Below, in pieces: positions 12,400-23,626 of a stretch of 64,000 nt of DNA (the stretch's first letter is position 1; every line of letters starts with the position of its first letter). The position numbers were made by a program, and so were the translations under genes. This DNA comes from Podospora pseudoanserina (Eukaryota > Ascomycota > Sordariomycetes > Sordariales > Podosporaceae): assembly GCF_035222485.1 (NCBI RefSeq), contig NC_085920.1, forward strand, positions 4,650,001 to 4,714,000. The letters run 5' to 3'. The notes under the pieces were generated by a model, which made no database searches, was not told where the DNA came from, and was given only the letters and a program-made list of their open reading frames with translations.

Positions 12400-13983
12400 A
12401 TGGCAGGTGCCTCGGGCTCCTCCTCCTCCTTCAACTCGTCCGCCTTTGGTGGCGTTCCTCCATCCTCCCATGGCCAGCACTCCAGCCCGCTCTACTCGAC
12501 CTTCACACCCACTTCCGCTGCCATCTCTGCCCTGACGGCAGAGTCGTCGTTAGCACAGAGTCCACTAGGGTCTCTAGACCTCGGGCCCCCTGGATATCAC
12601 GCCACAATGTATACCAGCCACCATCACTATATCTCCCCCCTCTGACTGTACCACCGTCCACTTACCCCTTTTCGATCCCCCAATACCACACCCACTCTAT
12701 ACCGTCACAAGCAAAGCTCCGTTTCTAACCACCATCTCCCTCCCCTTGTTCCCCCTTTCTAGAAAACTCTTCGAACGCACCCCAAACGAAACAACAATCT
12801 ACCTCGGCCCCTGGGAAGTCCTCGGCCCTTCCCCCCGCCGCATAGTCTGGCAGTGCTCCTACGAAGGCGACACACTAGAACACTACCTCCCCTCCGACAC
12901 GCCCTCCTCCCCACACTCGCACCCATACACCCTCCACTCCCACCACCGGCGCTACTCCTCCCCCCACGAGCTCGAGCTCTTCGTCTCCTTCCCCCTCGAG
13001 CCCCACCGCATCCGCTACATCTCCCACACAGACGGCCTCACCTGCGATGACTTTATCGAGGTCAAGTACGAGTTCACCACCTTGGAGTCCTCCCTCAATT
13101 TCCAGTCCGATCTTCGCCAGAGAGACCTAGTGGACTGGTTCGACGTCGACGTCGTCTGGTCCGACGTCCACCGCAGGACTGATTCCTACGGCAACGTCCG
13201 TGGGCTGGGAACGATTCAAAGGATGAAGCTCTGGAGGGACAGGCATTCGAGCTTTCACTATCTAAGCGTGTATGCTAACCACAGGAGGAGATGGAAGGAG
13301 TACCTGGTTGACAACTTTGAGAGGGAGTTTCGGCAACGGGATGATCGGCATAGACGGTTACAGCTCACAGCCAAAGCCGCGGGGAGTGGGGGGCAAGGGC
13401 GGAGGGGGAGCGCGGCTTCGGGAAGTAGTGGTGAGCAACAACCGCCGCAACAGCAACCTCCTGCTCGCCGATTCTCGGCTGCGTCCTTGTTTCTGGGGTC
13501 TAGTAGGCGAGGGGGGAGCAGCAGCAACAGCAGCAGTTCTTCCCAGCAGGCTAACGGTGGTGCGGCTTCTACAGCGTCGCAGAACGATCCGGACATTCGA
13601 TATCTCGGGATTCAGTTTTCGAGAAATGGTAATGTACAGCCGGGGACTGAAGGTAAATAGATATCTGCATTCATGCAGGGCGTTAGGTGTGACTGAAAAA
13701 AGGAGCAGTTGCTGACCAGATGTCTTCTTGTCAAGACTACAACAGGTTCATCGTACGGTGGGAGGCGGCCCACGATGCTGATAGCCAGTTTGAGACACCA
13801 TACCCGACAGAGCCTGTCGAGCTGCAATCACCATACATAAACGGTCAAGAGGTGCCTAGGGAGTTTACGTTACCCTATGTTAACGGGGTACACGGGATAG
13901 CAGAACTTCCTTCACCTGAGCTGCTGGGGCTTCCCCCAGTAGCGGAATCGGTTGATGGACGTGAATTTGACGGAACACAGTAG
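12400..13983 (+). CDS. Conserved fungal protein of unknown function
   Basis: I do not recognise a named family. Preferred model: exons 12400-12608, 12763-13628, 13736-13983, giving 440 residues. The second acceptor is preferred because it follows GCTGAC closely and gives the smooth reading IQFSRNDYNRFIVRWEAAHD; splicing 13652 to 13709 instead would add 17 residues and also stays open. After a Ser/Gly-rich N-terminus comes a folded-looking core with TTIYLGPWEVLGPSPRRIVW, FVSFPLEPHRIRYISH, DLRQRDLVDWFDVDVVWSD and RMKLWRDRHSSFHYLSVYAN. A basic segment, a Ser/Gly/Gln-rich linker and a short C-terminal segment with IRYLGIQF follow. There are no membrane segments or signal peptide. Start ATG 12400 has in-frame codons upstream without a better context. 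Confidence 0.7.
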
Positions 13984-14594
13984 TGTCATGGATAGTTGAA
14001 GTTTTAAAAAGCGTTGAATATACCCTTTGAGCATCAACAGTTTTTTGTTTTGCTACCGAGACAAATTGGAGAAGTTGAATCTTGAATAAAAGATGATGGC
14101 GCCCAGACAAGCCAAGCCGGGAGGGAGCGAAGCAGGGGTATCTCGGTTTAGGACGAACTCCGGGGCCGAGACCGTTCGGACGGCCCCACTTATGCCTGTC
14201 ACGCCAAGCGGCCGGTGACAGCCCCCCACACAAACAGCCAAGTCCCGCAGACGTCATCCACGTTGTGAACCGTTGCGGTGCCTATCAGCCCACCGCCTTG
14301 GTGTTGGGTGGACTCACCTGATATCAGACTGCCTGATTCCCGGCGACGTCCATCAATGAGAACACTTGATATATTCCTTCCAATAACATTCAGCCGTCCT
14401 TTTGCAGAGTGGCATGACACCTTCAAGCCTTGTCTTTTGCCGTATAAATCGCACTCGTCCTTGTTGCACTTGCTTTTGTTCTTGAAGCCAGTTCTGAAAT
14501 TGTATGTGTTTTCTGCCTTTTTTGACGCAACTACTGCAGCAAGTTACCGCGGAACTTGTACCATACAGTCAGCTATTTCATTAGAAACACAACA
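13984..14594. other. Intergenic: acetate kinase promoter
   Basis: No coding frame supported. It contains the 3' flank of the unknown gene and a TC-rich leader just before the acetate kinase ATG. Confidence 0.55.
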
Positions 14595-16003
14595 ATGAAG
14601 AAGAAGATCGCCTTGTCAGTCAACGCCGGATCCTCCTCGGTGAAGGTCTCGGTGTATGATGTAGAGTTTGGTCAGGCACCAGTCCAGCTCGCAGAAGCTC
14701 AGATCAGTGGTTTGACATCACCGCCCCCCACCCTCAAGTATGTCCGAGATGGGAAGACGGTCATCAAGGCCAAGGAGGTGGACGATAACATAGAGGGCCA
14801 GCGCGATGCCTTCTCCCTTCTGTTGGAAACTTTGGTCGAAGATGAGGACCTCCCCCAGATCAAGAGCAAGGAAGACATTGGCATCGTCTGCCATCGAATC
14901 GTCCATGGCGGCGACTACAGCAAGCCGCAACTGATATCCAATGAAACCTACGAACACCTCGAGAACCTGAACGACTTGGCTCCTCTCCACAATGCAAACA
15001 GTCTGGGTATTGTCCAGCTTTGCATCCGTGCCTTGCCAACGGCAAACAACGTGGCCTGCTTCGACAGTCAGTTCCATTCAACCATCCCAGAGCACATTCG
15101 CACTTACCCCATCAACCGTGACATTGCTCGAAGCAATAAACTGCGGAAATACGGATTCCACGGCATAAGCTACGCCTTCATCACACGCTCAGCCACCGAG
15201 TTTCTGGGAAAGGAGCCCGATGAGGTAAACATGATCGCCCTCCACCTCGGATCCGGAGCCAGCGCCTGTGCCATCAAAAACGGCAAAAGCTGGGACACCA
15301 GCATGGGGCTGACCCCCCTCGCCGGCCTCCCAGGCGCCACACGTAGCGGAAGTGTTGATCCCAGGTGAGCCTTTACTTTCTTTTTCCCATTGATGCCACG
15401 AAAAGGCCCACACACCACCACCCCCAACCCATCACTAACTCTCCCCCCTCTCTTTCCCCACGGAACAGCCTAGTATTCCACTACGCCTCCGACGTAGGCA
15501 AACTCTCCCCCGCCTCAACCTCAGAGCTCCACATCTCCCGCGCCGAAGAAATCCTCAACAAAGAATCCGGCTGGAAAGCCCTCACCGGCACAACAGACTT
15601 TGGCAAAATCACTTCCTTGGCCTTTTCCTCCTCCTCCTCCTCCTCCTCCTCCGACGACGACGACTATGACCACGAAGTGATGAAGCTAGCCTTTGACCTT
15701 TTTGTCGACCGCATCTGCGGCTTCATCGGCTCGTACTACGTCTCCCTCCGCGGCAAAGTCGACGCTCTAGTCTTTGCCGGCGGCATAGGCGAGAAGAGCC
15801 CCCAGCTTCGAGCCGCGGTCGTGGACCAGATCAGTTGCTTGGGGTTTCAGATTGACGACGAGGTCAACAACAACGAAATCAGGAATGTGGTGGAGGAAGT
15901 GGGTAAAAAGGGGGGGTTGGACGAGCCGAGGGTGTTGGTTGTGCAGACGGATGAGCAGTTTGAGATGGCGAGGGCGTGTGCAGAGGATGCGGAGTTTTGG
16001 TAA
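14595..16003 (+). CDS. ack: Acetate kinase
   Basis: ASKHA-fold enzyme interconverting acetate + ATP and acetyl phosphate + ADP, 434 residues, from exons 14595-15364 and 15469-16003 (104-bp intron). Visible signatures: NAGSSSVKVSV near the N-terminus (acetokinase signature 1 and phosphate binding), CHRIVHGGDY, FDSQFHSTIP, YGFHGISYAF (signature 2), LHLGSGASAC, GLPGATRSGSVDP and FAGGIGEKSPQLRA. In fungi this enzyme is thought to act with phosphoketolase (Xfp), which makes acetyl phosphate; no phosphoketolase gene lies in this window. No signal peptide, so probably cytosolic. Unusual: a Ser9-Asp4 run encoded by a TCC repeat sits in the C-terminal half just before the helix DHEVMKLAFDLFVDRI. Length is near the usual 400-420 plus this insert. 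Confidence 0.95.
15626..15652 (+). repeat. (TCC)9 microsatellite inside the acetate kinase gene
   Basis: Nine perfect TCC units in frame, coding serines, followed directly by GAC repeats coding aspartates. Confidence 0.95.
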
Positions 16004-16976
16004 AAGGAAAAAGATAAAATGATGATGACATGGCGTGATGATAAATGAGGAGAAGGGTAAATCTGGGGTTGGTTCTTTTTTGTTGAGAGCGGGCAGTTTG
16101 TTAGTCAGGGCTGTTTCAAGGTTTTTTTTTTTTTTATACCTAGGCAGAAAACCTTATTTTTTTTTCCTTCTGTCAGTCACAAGTCGCACATGCTTCGAGA
16201 CCTACCTTACCCCGTTCTGCCAACCCCTTCTGTCAGATGTCTGGCTTGAGACCAGTGTATGACCTGAGCGTACTGCTGTCAAAGTTGACGCCCCAGGGCT
16301 TCACAACGTCGCACATGATCTTCGGGGTTATTCCCTGCCTTGGGCATCTTTGATTCAGGGTAGACGTGGGAAATCCCCGACCGGCATGCATGTCACACAC
16401 AGGGAATAGCAGTAATAAACTCAGAGAAATGGTCAAAATGGGGTCAACTGCTTTCATTGCCCGGCATCTCTGCCGCAGTGGATGTGCGCAGAATACTAAA
16501 TACTAACAATTCACTCATCGCTGTCTTTTCATGTCCTCTTGTCCTCAATGACTTTGACATCCGGCCCAAAGGGTATGTATACCTATAGGTACAACCAGAT
16601 CCTTTTGCTGAAAAAAAAAACCCCCCATGGTGAGCCATAGATATCTCATCAAAATAGCCACCCAAAAGACCCAAAAAAAAAAAAAAAAAAAAAAAAAACC
16701 CTGGACGCCTCCCATATATGCTGTTCCCCCATGACCCGTGTTTCCACAAATCCCAAGGTGCTGCTCATGTGCGTGCGACCTCTATAATGTTTCCCCGTGT
16801 ATCCGGCCAGAGAAAGAAAAAAAGACAAAATACCACCACCCCAGTATTGGTATGTTTGCGCCAAGTAAAAATATCAAGAATCAGAAGACAGGAATAAACA
16901 GCTCAGCTCAGCGCTACAAGTGCCAGCGAGCCGAGAGAATCAAATAACAATGGCCGATCATGGCCAGAAGAAAGCC
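16004..16976. other. Intergenic between convergent genes, with homopolymer runs
   Basis: 3' flanks of acetate kinase and the CSP-1-like gene. It holds T runs near 16122-16134 and 16156-16165 and an A run at 16673-16698. No coding frame supported. Confidence 0.6.
16673..16698 (+). repeat. Poly(A) run, 26 bases
   Basis: Uninterrupted A26 in intergenic DNA. There is no retroelement sequence upstream of it to make it a LINE/SINE tail. Confidence 0.9.
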
Positions 16977-17828
16977 TCATACTTCTTGTTGGCATGCTAC
17001 TGCCATAGCCAAAGCATCGAGGCCGGCTGTGGGTGTGCGTGCAATAGTGGGCCGACCGAGAAGGGGACCGCTGAGGTCCCTCAGGTCCCACACACCCCCG
17101 GGAGAAGGTAATGGGGTGTTGTTGCTGAGTGGCACAGCAGTGCTCGACTTGGAACGGCTCGAAGACTTCCCCGACGAAGAACCTCTTCTGTCGCTGGAAG
17201 AGAGCGAAGGGCGAGACCCCGAGGACCGAGCCTTGTCCTTGTAGTGAGTCTCGAGATGCTGCTTCATGTTGTCGGCGCGAGTGAACTTCTTGGTGCAGCC
17301 AGCAAACGAGCATGGCACGGCCTTCTCAGCCGTGTGAATCTTTGAGTGCCGCGACGCATGACCAGATGTGGTGAAGGTCTTCTCGCAGCCGTGGCTGTCG
17401 CGGTAGCGGCAAGGAAAGCGCTTCCCTGGGCGTTCCGTGCTTGTAGTGTGTGCCGTCATGTCTTCCTCGTACGAGACGGCCCGGGCATCGAGAACAGTGG
17501 GGCGTTTGGAAGCGGCATAAATTTGATCAGAGTAGTAGTCGTCGTACTGGTGAACGTAAGGTTCCACGGCGGCGCCGACATATCGTGGGTCGTTGAGAGG
17601 GGTCATGGGAGACATGGGCTCGCTGCCCATTTGAGAGTCATACGAGTCTGATCGCAGCAGTTCAGGTGTGTTCGGTGACGAGGAGATGCTCCGGGGACCG
17701 TGTGCGTAATAGGCAGCATAGCTGGGGTCTATCTGGTGGTGTGGGTAGTGATGTTGAGGAGCGGCTGTGTCGTCGTCGTTGAGCAGAGAGACTCGGCGCC
17801 CAGAGGCATCGCGCACATGCATGGTCAT
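16977..17828 (-). CDS. csp-1: C2H2 zinc-finger transcription factor, CSP-1/Nrg1-like
   Basis: Nuclear regulator of 283 residues in a single exon. Two C2H2 fingers lie near the middle. Finger 1 is C140-X7-C148-X12-H161-X3-H165 within KRFPCRYRDSHGCEKTF. Finger 2 is C173-X4-C178-X12-H191-X3-H195 with the linker HTAEKAVPC. The finger pair, and HYKDKAR after it, strongly resemble Neurospora CSP-1, a light- and clock-controlled, glucose-linked repressor that works through the Tup1/Ssn6-type corepressor; that role is family knowledge. The N-terminus is rich in Tyr, Ser, Pro and acidic residues (SPNTPELLRSDS, EPMSPMTPL). The C-terminus has an RS-rich stretch, then the short conserved-looking TPLPSPGGVWDLRDLSGPLL. 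It has the longest upstream gene-free region in the window. Orthology to csp-1 is likely but not proven. Confidence 0.88.
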   Translation of the reverse strand: MTMHVRDASGRRVSLLNDDDTAAPQHHYPHHQIDPSYAAYYAHGPRSISSSPNTPELLRSDSYDSQMGSEPMSPMTPLNDPRYVGAAVEPYVHQYDDYYSDQIYAASKRPTVLDARAVSYEEDMTAHTTSTERPGKRFPCRYRDSHGCEKTFTTSGHASRHSKIHTAEKAVPCSFAGCTKKFTRADNMKQHLETHYKDKARSSGSRPSLSSSDRRGSSSGKSSSRSKSSTAVPLSNNTPLPSPGGVWDLRDLSGPLLGRPTIARTPTAGLDALAMAVACQQEV

Positions 17829-20032
17829 GGTGACTGTGTGGTGGTATTTGTTGGAGAAAAGATGTAAAGCTGGGAAAGGGCCAATTGATGGGGAAATAAA
17901 ATGGGTTTGTTAAAATCCTTCAAAACGTGGCTTGGTAATCCCGGGGTAGGTGCTGCACTAAACCGCTGTTACCACGGCTATGAAGCTTTCGAAGTGGTGT
18001 TGGTGGTGGTGGTGGTGGTGGAAGAGACGGTAGTCTGGTGTGGAGGGGGACCCCGAATAATTAGACTTTGGAGAAGAGACCGGTTCGTGATGATGGTAGA
18101 CTTTTGGACCCTAAGCTCACAAAGAGGCGCGGCTCAAAGAGAGGGGGAAAGGTGAGCTTATTATGGGAGTCGAGGCGGATGGCTTTCTTGCCTGTTTCCC
18201 ATGCTCTCCCTGCACTTTTGGAAATCGGTGGTGCAGCGCCCACACCTCGGGGCGCGCATAGAGTGGGAATCCCTACCCTGCAGCAGGGGCAAGTGGGGTA
18301 CCAAGCCAGGTCCCTTGTTGCCCTCCAGGCAAGTACCTCTCATGTATATTCCGATTTGTTTAGATTTGCTCGATTCCGCCCTCCCTCCAGCTCCAAGGCG
18401 GCGGAATTGGCAACGGCTTGACGACCCTGGACTGGCAGAAGAGTCGCGTAGCGAATGCCCACACCTCTCCTCTGCCCACACGCTTGCCCAGCACACACGC
18501 ACCGCACCAAATGGAAGCCGCGGGAGCTCGCAATGCTTCGCCGGGATCCAGCTATTAACTGGGTGGACTCAATGACGAAATAGAGTCTTGCTTCCCCCCT
18601 GGAACCGTTTTCAATCTCTAGAAACACACAGACGGGCCCTGGCCCTGTCTGGCCCTGTCACCCTCCGCTGTCTGATCAGGTCAGATAAGGGACGCCTACC
18701 AACCCACCAACCTCCTCCCTCACACACCCTGAGCTGTGCCTGTCCGTGTTGTTGCTGCTGCCCATCATGCCCATGACGAGTTTCTGTGTTCACTGCACTG
18801 GGCCTGCGCCATCTGTGGTCGTGCAAAGCAGCAATTGCGTCGACATGTGTGACACCACCTGAACGTAGGAGTTGCAGGTGAGCCCGGCCGTTGAAATGCG
18901 AGGATCATCGAGCAAGAGGGTCCCTGGATTCCTTGGTGGTACAGCCCGGGCGCATTCCTCTCTGGACAGGTCGATCAGGGACGCGAGGAAATCCCACCTC
19001 CCAGTGACGGGCTGCGGGAGTGCTCCAGGCAATCTGATTGGGCCCCGGTGCGCGGGCAGAGCTTCATGGGGTTTCTTCTTCAAAAAACTTGTGCAGCTGC
19101 ATCAAGATTGACAAGAAACAGCTCGGCAAAGAATGCCGGCAGCATAGCACCCATCGAGATGTCAACAAAACCCCTATTCTGTGTTTCTACTCTATGCGAG
19201 GGCACGCGACCGCCGTTGCTATCGCTTCTTTGTTGACCATCATCAAGACTAGTTGGCCGTGTCGGAGCTTTCTTCCGCCAGCATCAACCATGGTACCTGT
19301 CCCATTTTTGACGAGCTGCCAAATTCCCGTACGGTGGCTGTCTCAAAGAGCCTACATGACGTCAGGGCGGCAGGGGTTTGATAACAGCTCCCCCACACAA
19401 TAAGGAACCTCTCCTGTGGTTGTAGTCCTTAGCTCCCCCTAGTCCTCCTCAGCAGCTGCGTGGACGGGACCTCACACGAGGAGGGGGGGAGCTTCTTGTG
19501 TCAGCTAACCCTCCTCTGCTCGAACAGGGTGAACCCGTGCAAACCCGCCGCCTCCGTACTACGTTCCATGCAGCCTTCTCCGCGAATTCGGTCAACAGGG
19601 TCGATGTCTGCAGGGTTGTCGTGTTCCAGGGACGACGATGAGCGTTACAGCATACTCGATTCATCAATCGTGTAGCTGGAATAGCACTGTAACAGCTGTG
19701 AGGTCGCCAGCCCCATATGCATGAAGGGACACTCGGGTGCGTCCGTTGTCTCTGACCTTGTCGAGACACTCCGAGGCTATCGTACGGGTCTGATATGTCG
19801 ACCATAACCATGTATCGAGGGTCCAACTTGGTGATATGTATGCCGATGCCCGTTCCCTATGGGGTTGTTGACAATCCGCATCCCTCGATATGGTAAATGC
19901 TTCTCTGTGCTACCAGAACCTACCACAGACACCAATGATTGTCGTGATTGTCGAGCAACAACAGGTTTGTTCTGCGAACTCCCGAGCATCCGTGGGGTCG
20001 TAACGGGCGATGTCTGCGGGCTCACACGCACA

Positions 20033-20062
20033 CGGCCACACGACCACACGACCACACGACCA
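20033..20062. repeat. Short tandem repeat, unit CCACACGA
   Basis: About three to three and a half copies of an 8-base unit, following CACACGCACACGG. Confidence 0.75.
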
Positions 20063-20203
20063 TAGAAGTTGATCATAGGCAGCGGCTAATACTACAAAAC
20101 TTGGGCTGCGGTGTTTTGCAGCGCTCCATTGTCTCCATGTGTGCATGACAGCACAGCTTCCTTGACAGCCACCTCGCACAGAATCATCAGAGTCAAGGAA
20201 CCA

Positions 20204-20226
20204 ATGATCGGAGGTCCCCCGATCAT
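20204..20226. other. Perfect 8-bp hairpin with GATC motifs
   Basis: Stem ATGATCGG / CCGATCAT around a 7-base loop. A third GATC follows at 20235-20238. It lies about 2.4 kb upstream of the CSP-1-like start. Confidence 0.6.
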
Positions 20227-22884
20227 CGTATTCTGATCAGGACTGCTGTGGGGAAAGAAGACTTCGCTTCCTGTCAAGCAGCCAAACAAGAACGCCCAAA
20301 TCGCCCAAGTACCGCTAGTCCACGTGCAATTGGGGGTGTGTCTATCTACAACACTACAACTTCCATGTCTGATGATTTCACGGATCCAAGACCTTGGATC
20401 TGATCGTGTCAACAAGAGTAATTGCAATACGAAGCAATTCAGTATGAGTATGCTCATATACTCGAAGCTGTGTATACCAAGTAGGTAAACAGACTAGCTT
20501 ACCTAACAAATACTTTCCAAGGGAGTATGCATCTGTCAAGCAGAACAGCCCCCCAACGAGAGGACCCCTGGACCCTTGGAAACAAAGCGGTCCCGTTTTC
20601 CTTGATGCTGCAAGAAATCTTTTGAGAACTGCTATCCAAACTTGGCAGATACTCTCGATAACAAGCGAACAAAGAGGGGATCAAAAGGTCCGGTGGATGG
20701 AAAGCCACAAGCCGGTTGGGGCAGTTCGGGCGCTGCCAGGGGCCAGCCGAGTGCGGGACGCGGGAGGCTCGGGTCAGAACTTGGAATTGGCAGCTCTGAG
20801 ATCGTCGTCGACCGTTTTGGCTTTGCGCTTCGCTGTGGCAGGCAGGCAGGCGGGTGGTCGACAGCAAGGTCCGACGACAGGATGGCAGTGGATGGTTAGG
20901 GGTCACACTTGATTTCAGGGCCCTTGCTTCAGATTTCCTTGGAACGAAAATGTCCCAGCTGCACCGAAGAAATGGCAGAAACCAGTCATCGAGTTGAAGG
21001 GTCTTCCATCGGACCCAATGCGCTCCCATGGGGATCGTGAATTGCGTGGGTGAATCGGGCCCACCTGACGATCCCCTGTACAAAGCAATACCCTTGAGTG
21101 ACAGCCAGGGCAGACCCTTTTCGGAAGACGTTAGCGTTATTCAGGGTCGCAACAGAAAATAATGACGACAATCGAACGACATCGGCAGCCATCAAAAGTC
21201 CAGGGACCTTCTCCGTGAGGGGTACATCGGGGGAGTACCCCTGATGTACACCCAGCACCAGTCAGCAGCCAGCATGTCCGGACTATTCCCTCCGGACCGT
21301 TCCCCTCACTGAAGGCCCGAGCTTTCTTCGGGCTGCTTCGAGCTCCGAACCTTTCATAATCGGCCATGCTCACCTTGCCGATGAACCCACCAAGCTTGTT
21401 GAACTTTGTACTGAGGAAAAGCAGGTCAAGCATTCATCTCATCTCACCTTGACAGCATCACGGACAACAAAACGCCTCACTCACCAACATGTGTCAACCT
21501 GAAATATTCGCCGAAATGAAGTCGCACGAGCGATGGTCGCATGTGCCCGCTGCCATCGGAATCAAGCGCTGAAATACCCAGTAGAGGTCTCTCTGTGTCT
21601 CTCTGGACACCATCCCTGCGATCCAGCGCAACGCCCAAACCATCCAGCAGTGAGCAACCTAGCAGCATGGCAAGTTGACCAGGAACAGCCCATTGATTTC
21701 AGCTGCAGATACCTCATAACTCCTTCGTAATAATGGTTGCGTCCAACCCCGCCTTTGGCAAAAGCATCATCTCGCTCGTTCTGAGCGCTCACGCAAACGG
21801 CCTGCATGGACACTACCACAGCTCGAGCAGCCCATGGCTGCAGTATTGGTGTAGGGGTCTGTCTAATCGCAACTCGACGCAAATGCACGGATGAGACGAT
21901 GTACGCAAAAACCCAAAACGTCAATCCTTCACACATCGACAGACACACCGGCCTTGTCTGGGGATCGCCATTGTCACATACCCGGTTTAGTCATCAGAAA
22001 AAAACACACCATCCGTAAGACTGATCGGAAAATGAGAATTCGATCGAGGGAAAAGAAACGGCCACTTCACACACGCGGGCCAACAACCTGTGTAGGACCG
22101 AACTTTGGGGGTCGCATGGGAATTCAGAAAATTCACGCTCATGGTGTTCCGTGATCAAATCCCATGGTCATCTCTTTCCCAGTAGAACGCTAAGGATTTG
22201 CTAACCAATTATCACATCGCAGACTCTGCAGGCATCAAGATACTGGGTAAGACGCGCACGCCTTTCCTTCTTTTTTTCTCTTTACCATCCACACACCCAC
22301 CTACTTTGATACTCTCACTCATTCGCACGCACACGCGCGCACACACACTTGCGCACACACACTTTTCGCTGAAATGAGTCGATGAAAACATGGAGCATGG
22401 TTGCCCCGAGCCTGGTGATTCGACAGGCCTTGCCATGGCGGCTATGGGGTGACATCTCCAAATCTCCAAATCTGGGCAAAGATAGGCAGAGATAACGGGG
22501 CCTCTTCCTGGGGTGGTGTCGCCCCAGGAGCCTTGCAATTGGGCAAGGTCACTTTTCAGAGGAGCGCACAGCAGCAGACGATGATTTCTTCCCAAAACCA
22601 GGACTTGTCTGGTACCTGCCCAGCAGTCGAGTCCTATTTGCCTTTGAGCATCTGTGGATAGCAAATTGCGTACACACACCGGCCCAGCCTGGGCAGCATG
22701 TGGTGAAACATGGCATTTGGCTTAGAATGCACTTTGCAAGAATCGGTTTCTGTAAGAATCCCATCACACTTTGACAAGGGAGGGGCAGGACCCTTGCGGG
22801 GTTCAGGGTCAAATTGCCCCTCCTCTTTTTTGGGTCAATTAAATCATTCCTGTTCCAAGCTCCTCCCCTCTCATTTTTTTGTTG

Positions 22885-22936
22885 TGATGATGATGATGAT
22901 GATGTGGTGTTGTGTTGTTGATGATGATGTTGTTGT
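22885..22936. repeat. TGA/GTT trinucleotide-rich microsatellite
   Basis: Runs of TGATGA interrupted by GTGTTGTTG; non-coding. Confidence 0.8.
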
Positions 22937-23432
22937 GCTCACTTGCACACATACCTATTTTGTGGGGAATTCTGTCGGAAATAATAAGTTTGCATCATCA
23001 GAAACACATCAGTATTTGATCAAAAACTTACGATTCGTAACATGCACGTATACGAAACCCAAAAAGCAGACAGGTCCGTCTCGGTTTCTCTTTTTTTTTT
23101 GACGTGCATGAGAGGGTTTTGGTTGAATGGCGACGTGCAGGAAGACTTAGTTAGGTATGACAGGAGGGAGGAACTTGCTTTTGCGTTTTTCTGGTGTGTG
23201 ACGAGAGAGAGTTTATTGACCCGGTCCCCTTGAGGAGGAGAGGAGACAGGATGAACCTAGGTGGGTAGGGTGAAACATGGTGTAAGTAAAGTAGAATGCA
23301 AGATTGTCACATATACGATGGGGCGCAAGGTTCTGTCAATAGACGGGGAAAAAGCTGATCGATGATGTGGGCTAGGTGTGATGACCGCATCGAGGGAGGT
23401 TGTTTGTATCAGGGAGTTTTTTTACCAAGGAA

Positions 23433-23511
23433 GATGGAGGACGGAGGATGGAGGACGGAGGATGGAGGACGGAGGATGGAGGACGGAGGATGGAGGACGG
23501 AGGATGGAGGA
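23433..23511. repeat. 14-bp minisatellite, purine-rich strand
   Basis: Five identical head-to-tail copies of GATGGAGGACGGAG from 23433 to 23502, then a partial copy. The unit is not a multiple of three, so it is not a coding repeat array. Confidence 0.95.
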
Positions 23512-23578
23512 TGTGAGCCCTTCCTGATCAAGGTTTTGTTGCACAGGTTTTGATCATCAGGTGCGGTTCTGCAGAGGC

Positions 23579-23626
23579 TGATGATGATGCTGATGATGCT
23601 GACGATGATGATGATGATCATGATCA
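23579..23626. repeat. GAT/GCT microsatellite
   Basis: Imperfect TGATGATGC and GATGAT units; non-coding. Confidence 0.8.

Noticed and set aside
13629-13735. Alternative splice 13652 to 13709 in the unknown gene
   Set aside because: It also keeps frame, but leaves a GCTGAC branch-like motif inside the exon and gives a less regular protein; kept only as an alternative.
16673-16698. Poly(A) run as a retroelement tail
   Set aside because: No LINE or SINE-like sequence or target-site duplication could be seen next to it.
20499-21083. 194-codon minus-strand frame in the large gene-free region
   Set aside because: Composition and lack of motifs look random; no plausible exon partners.
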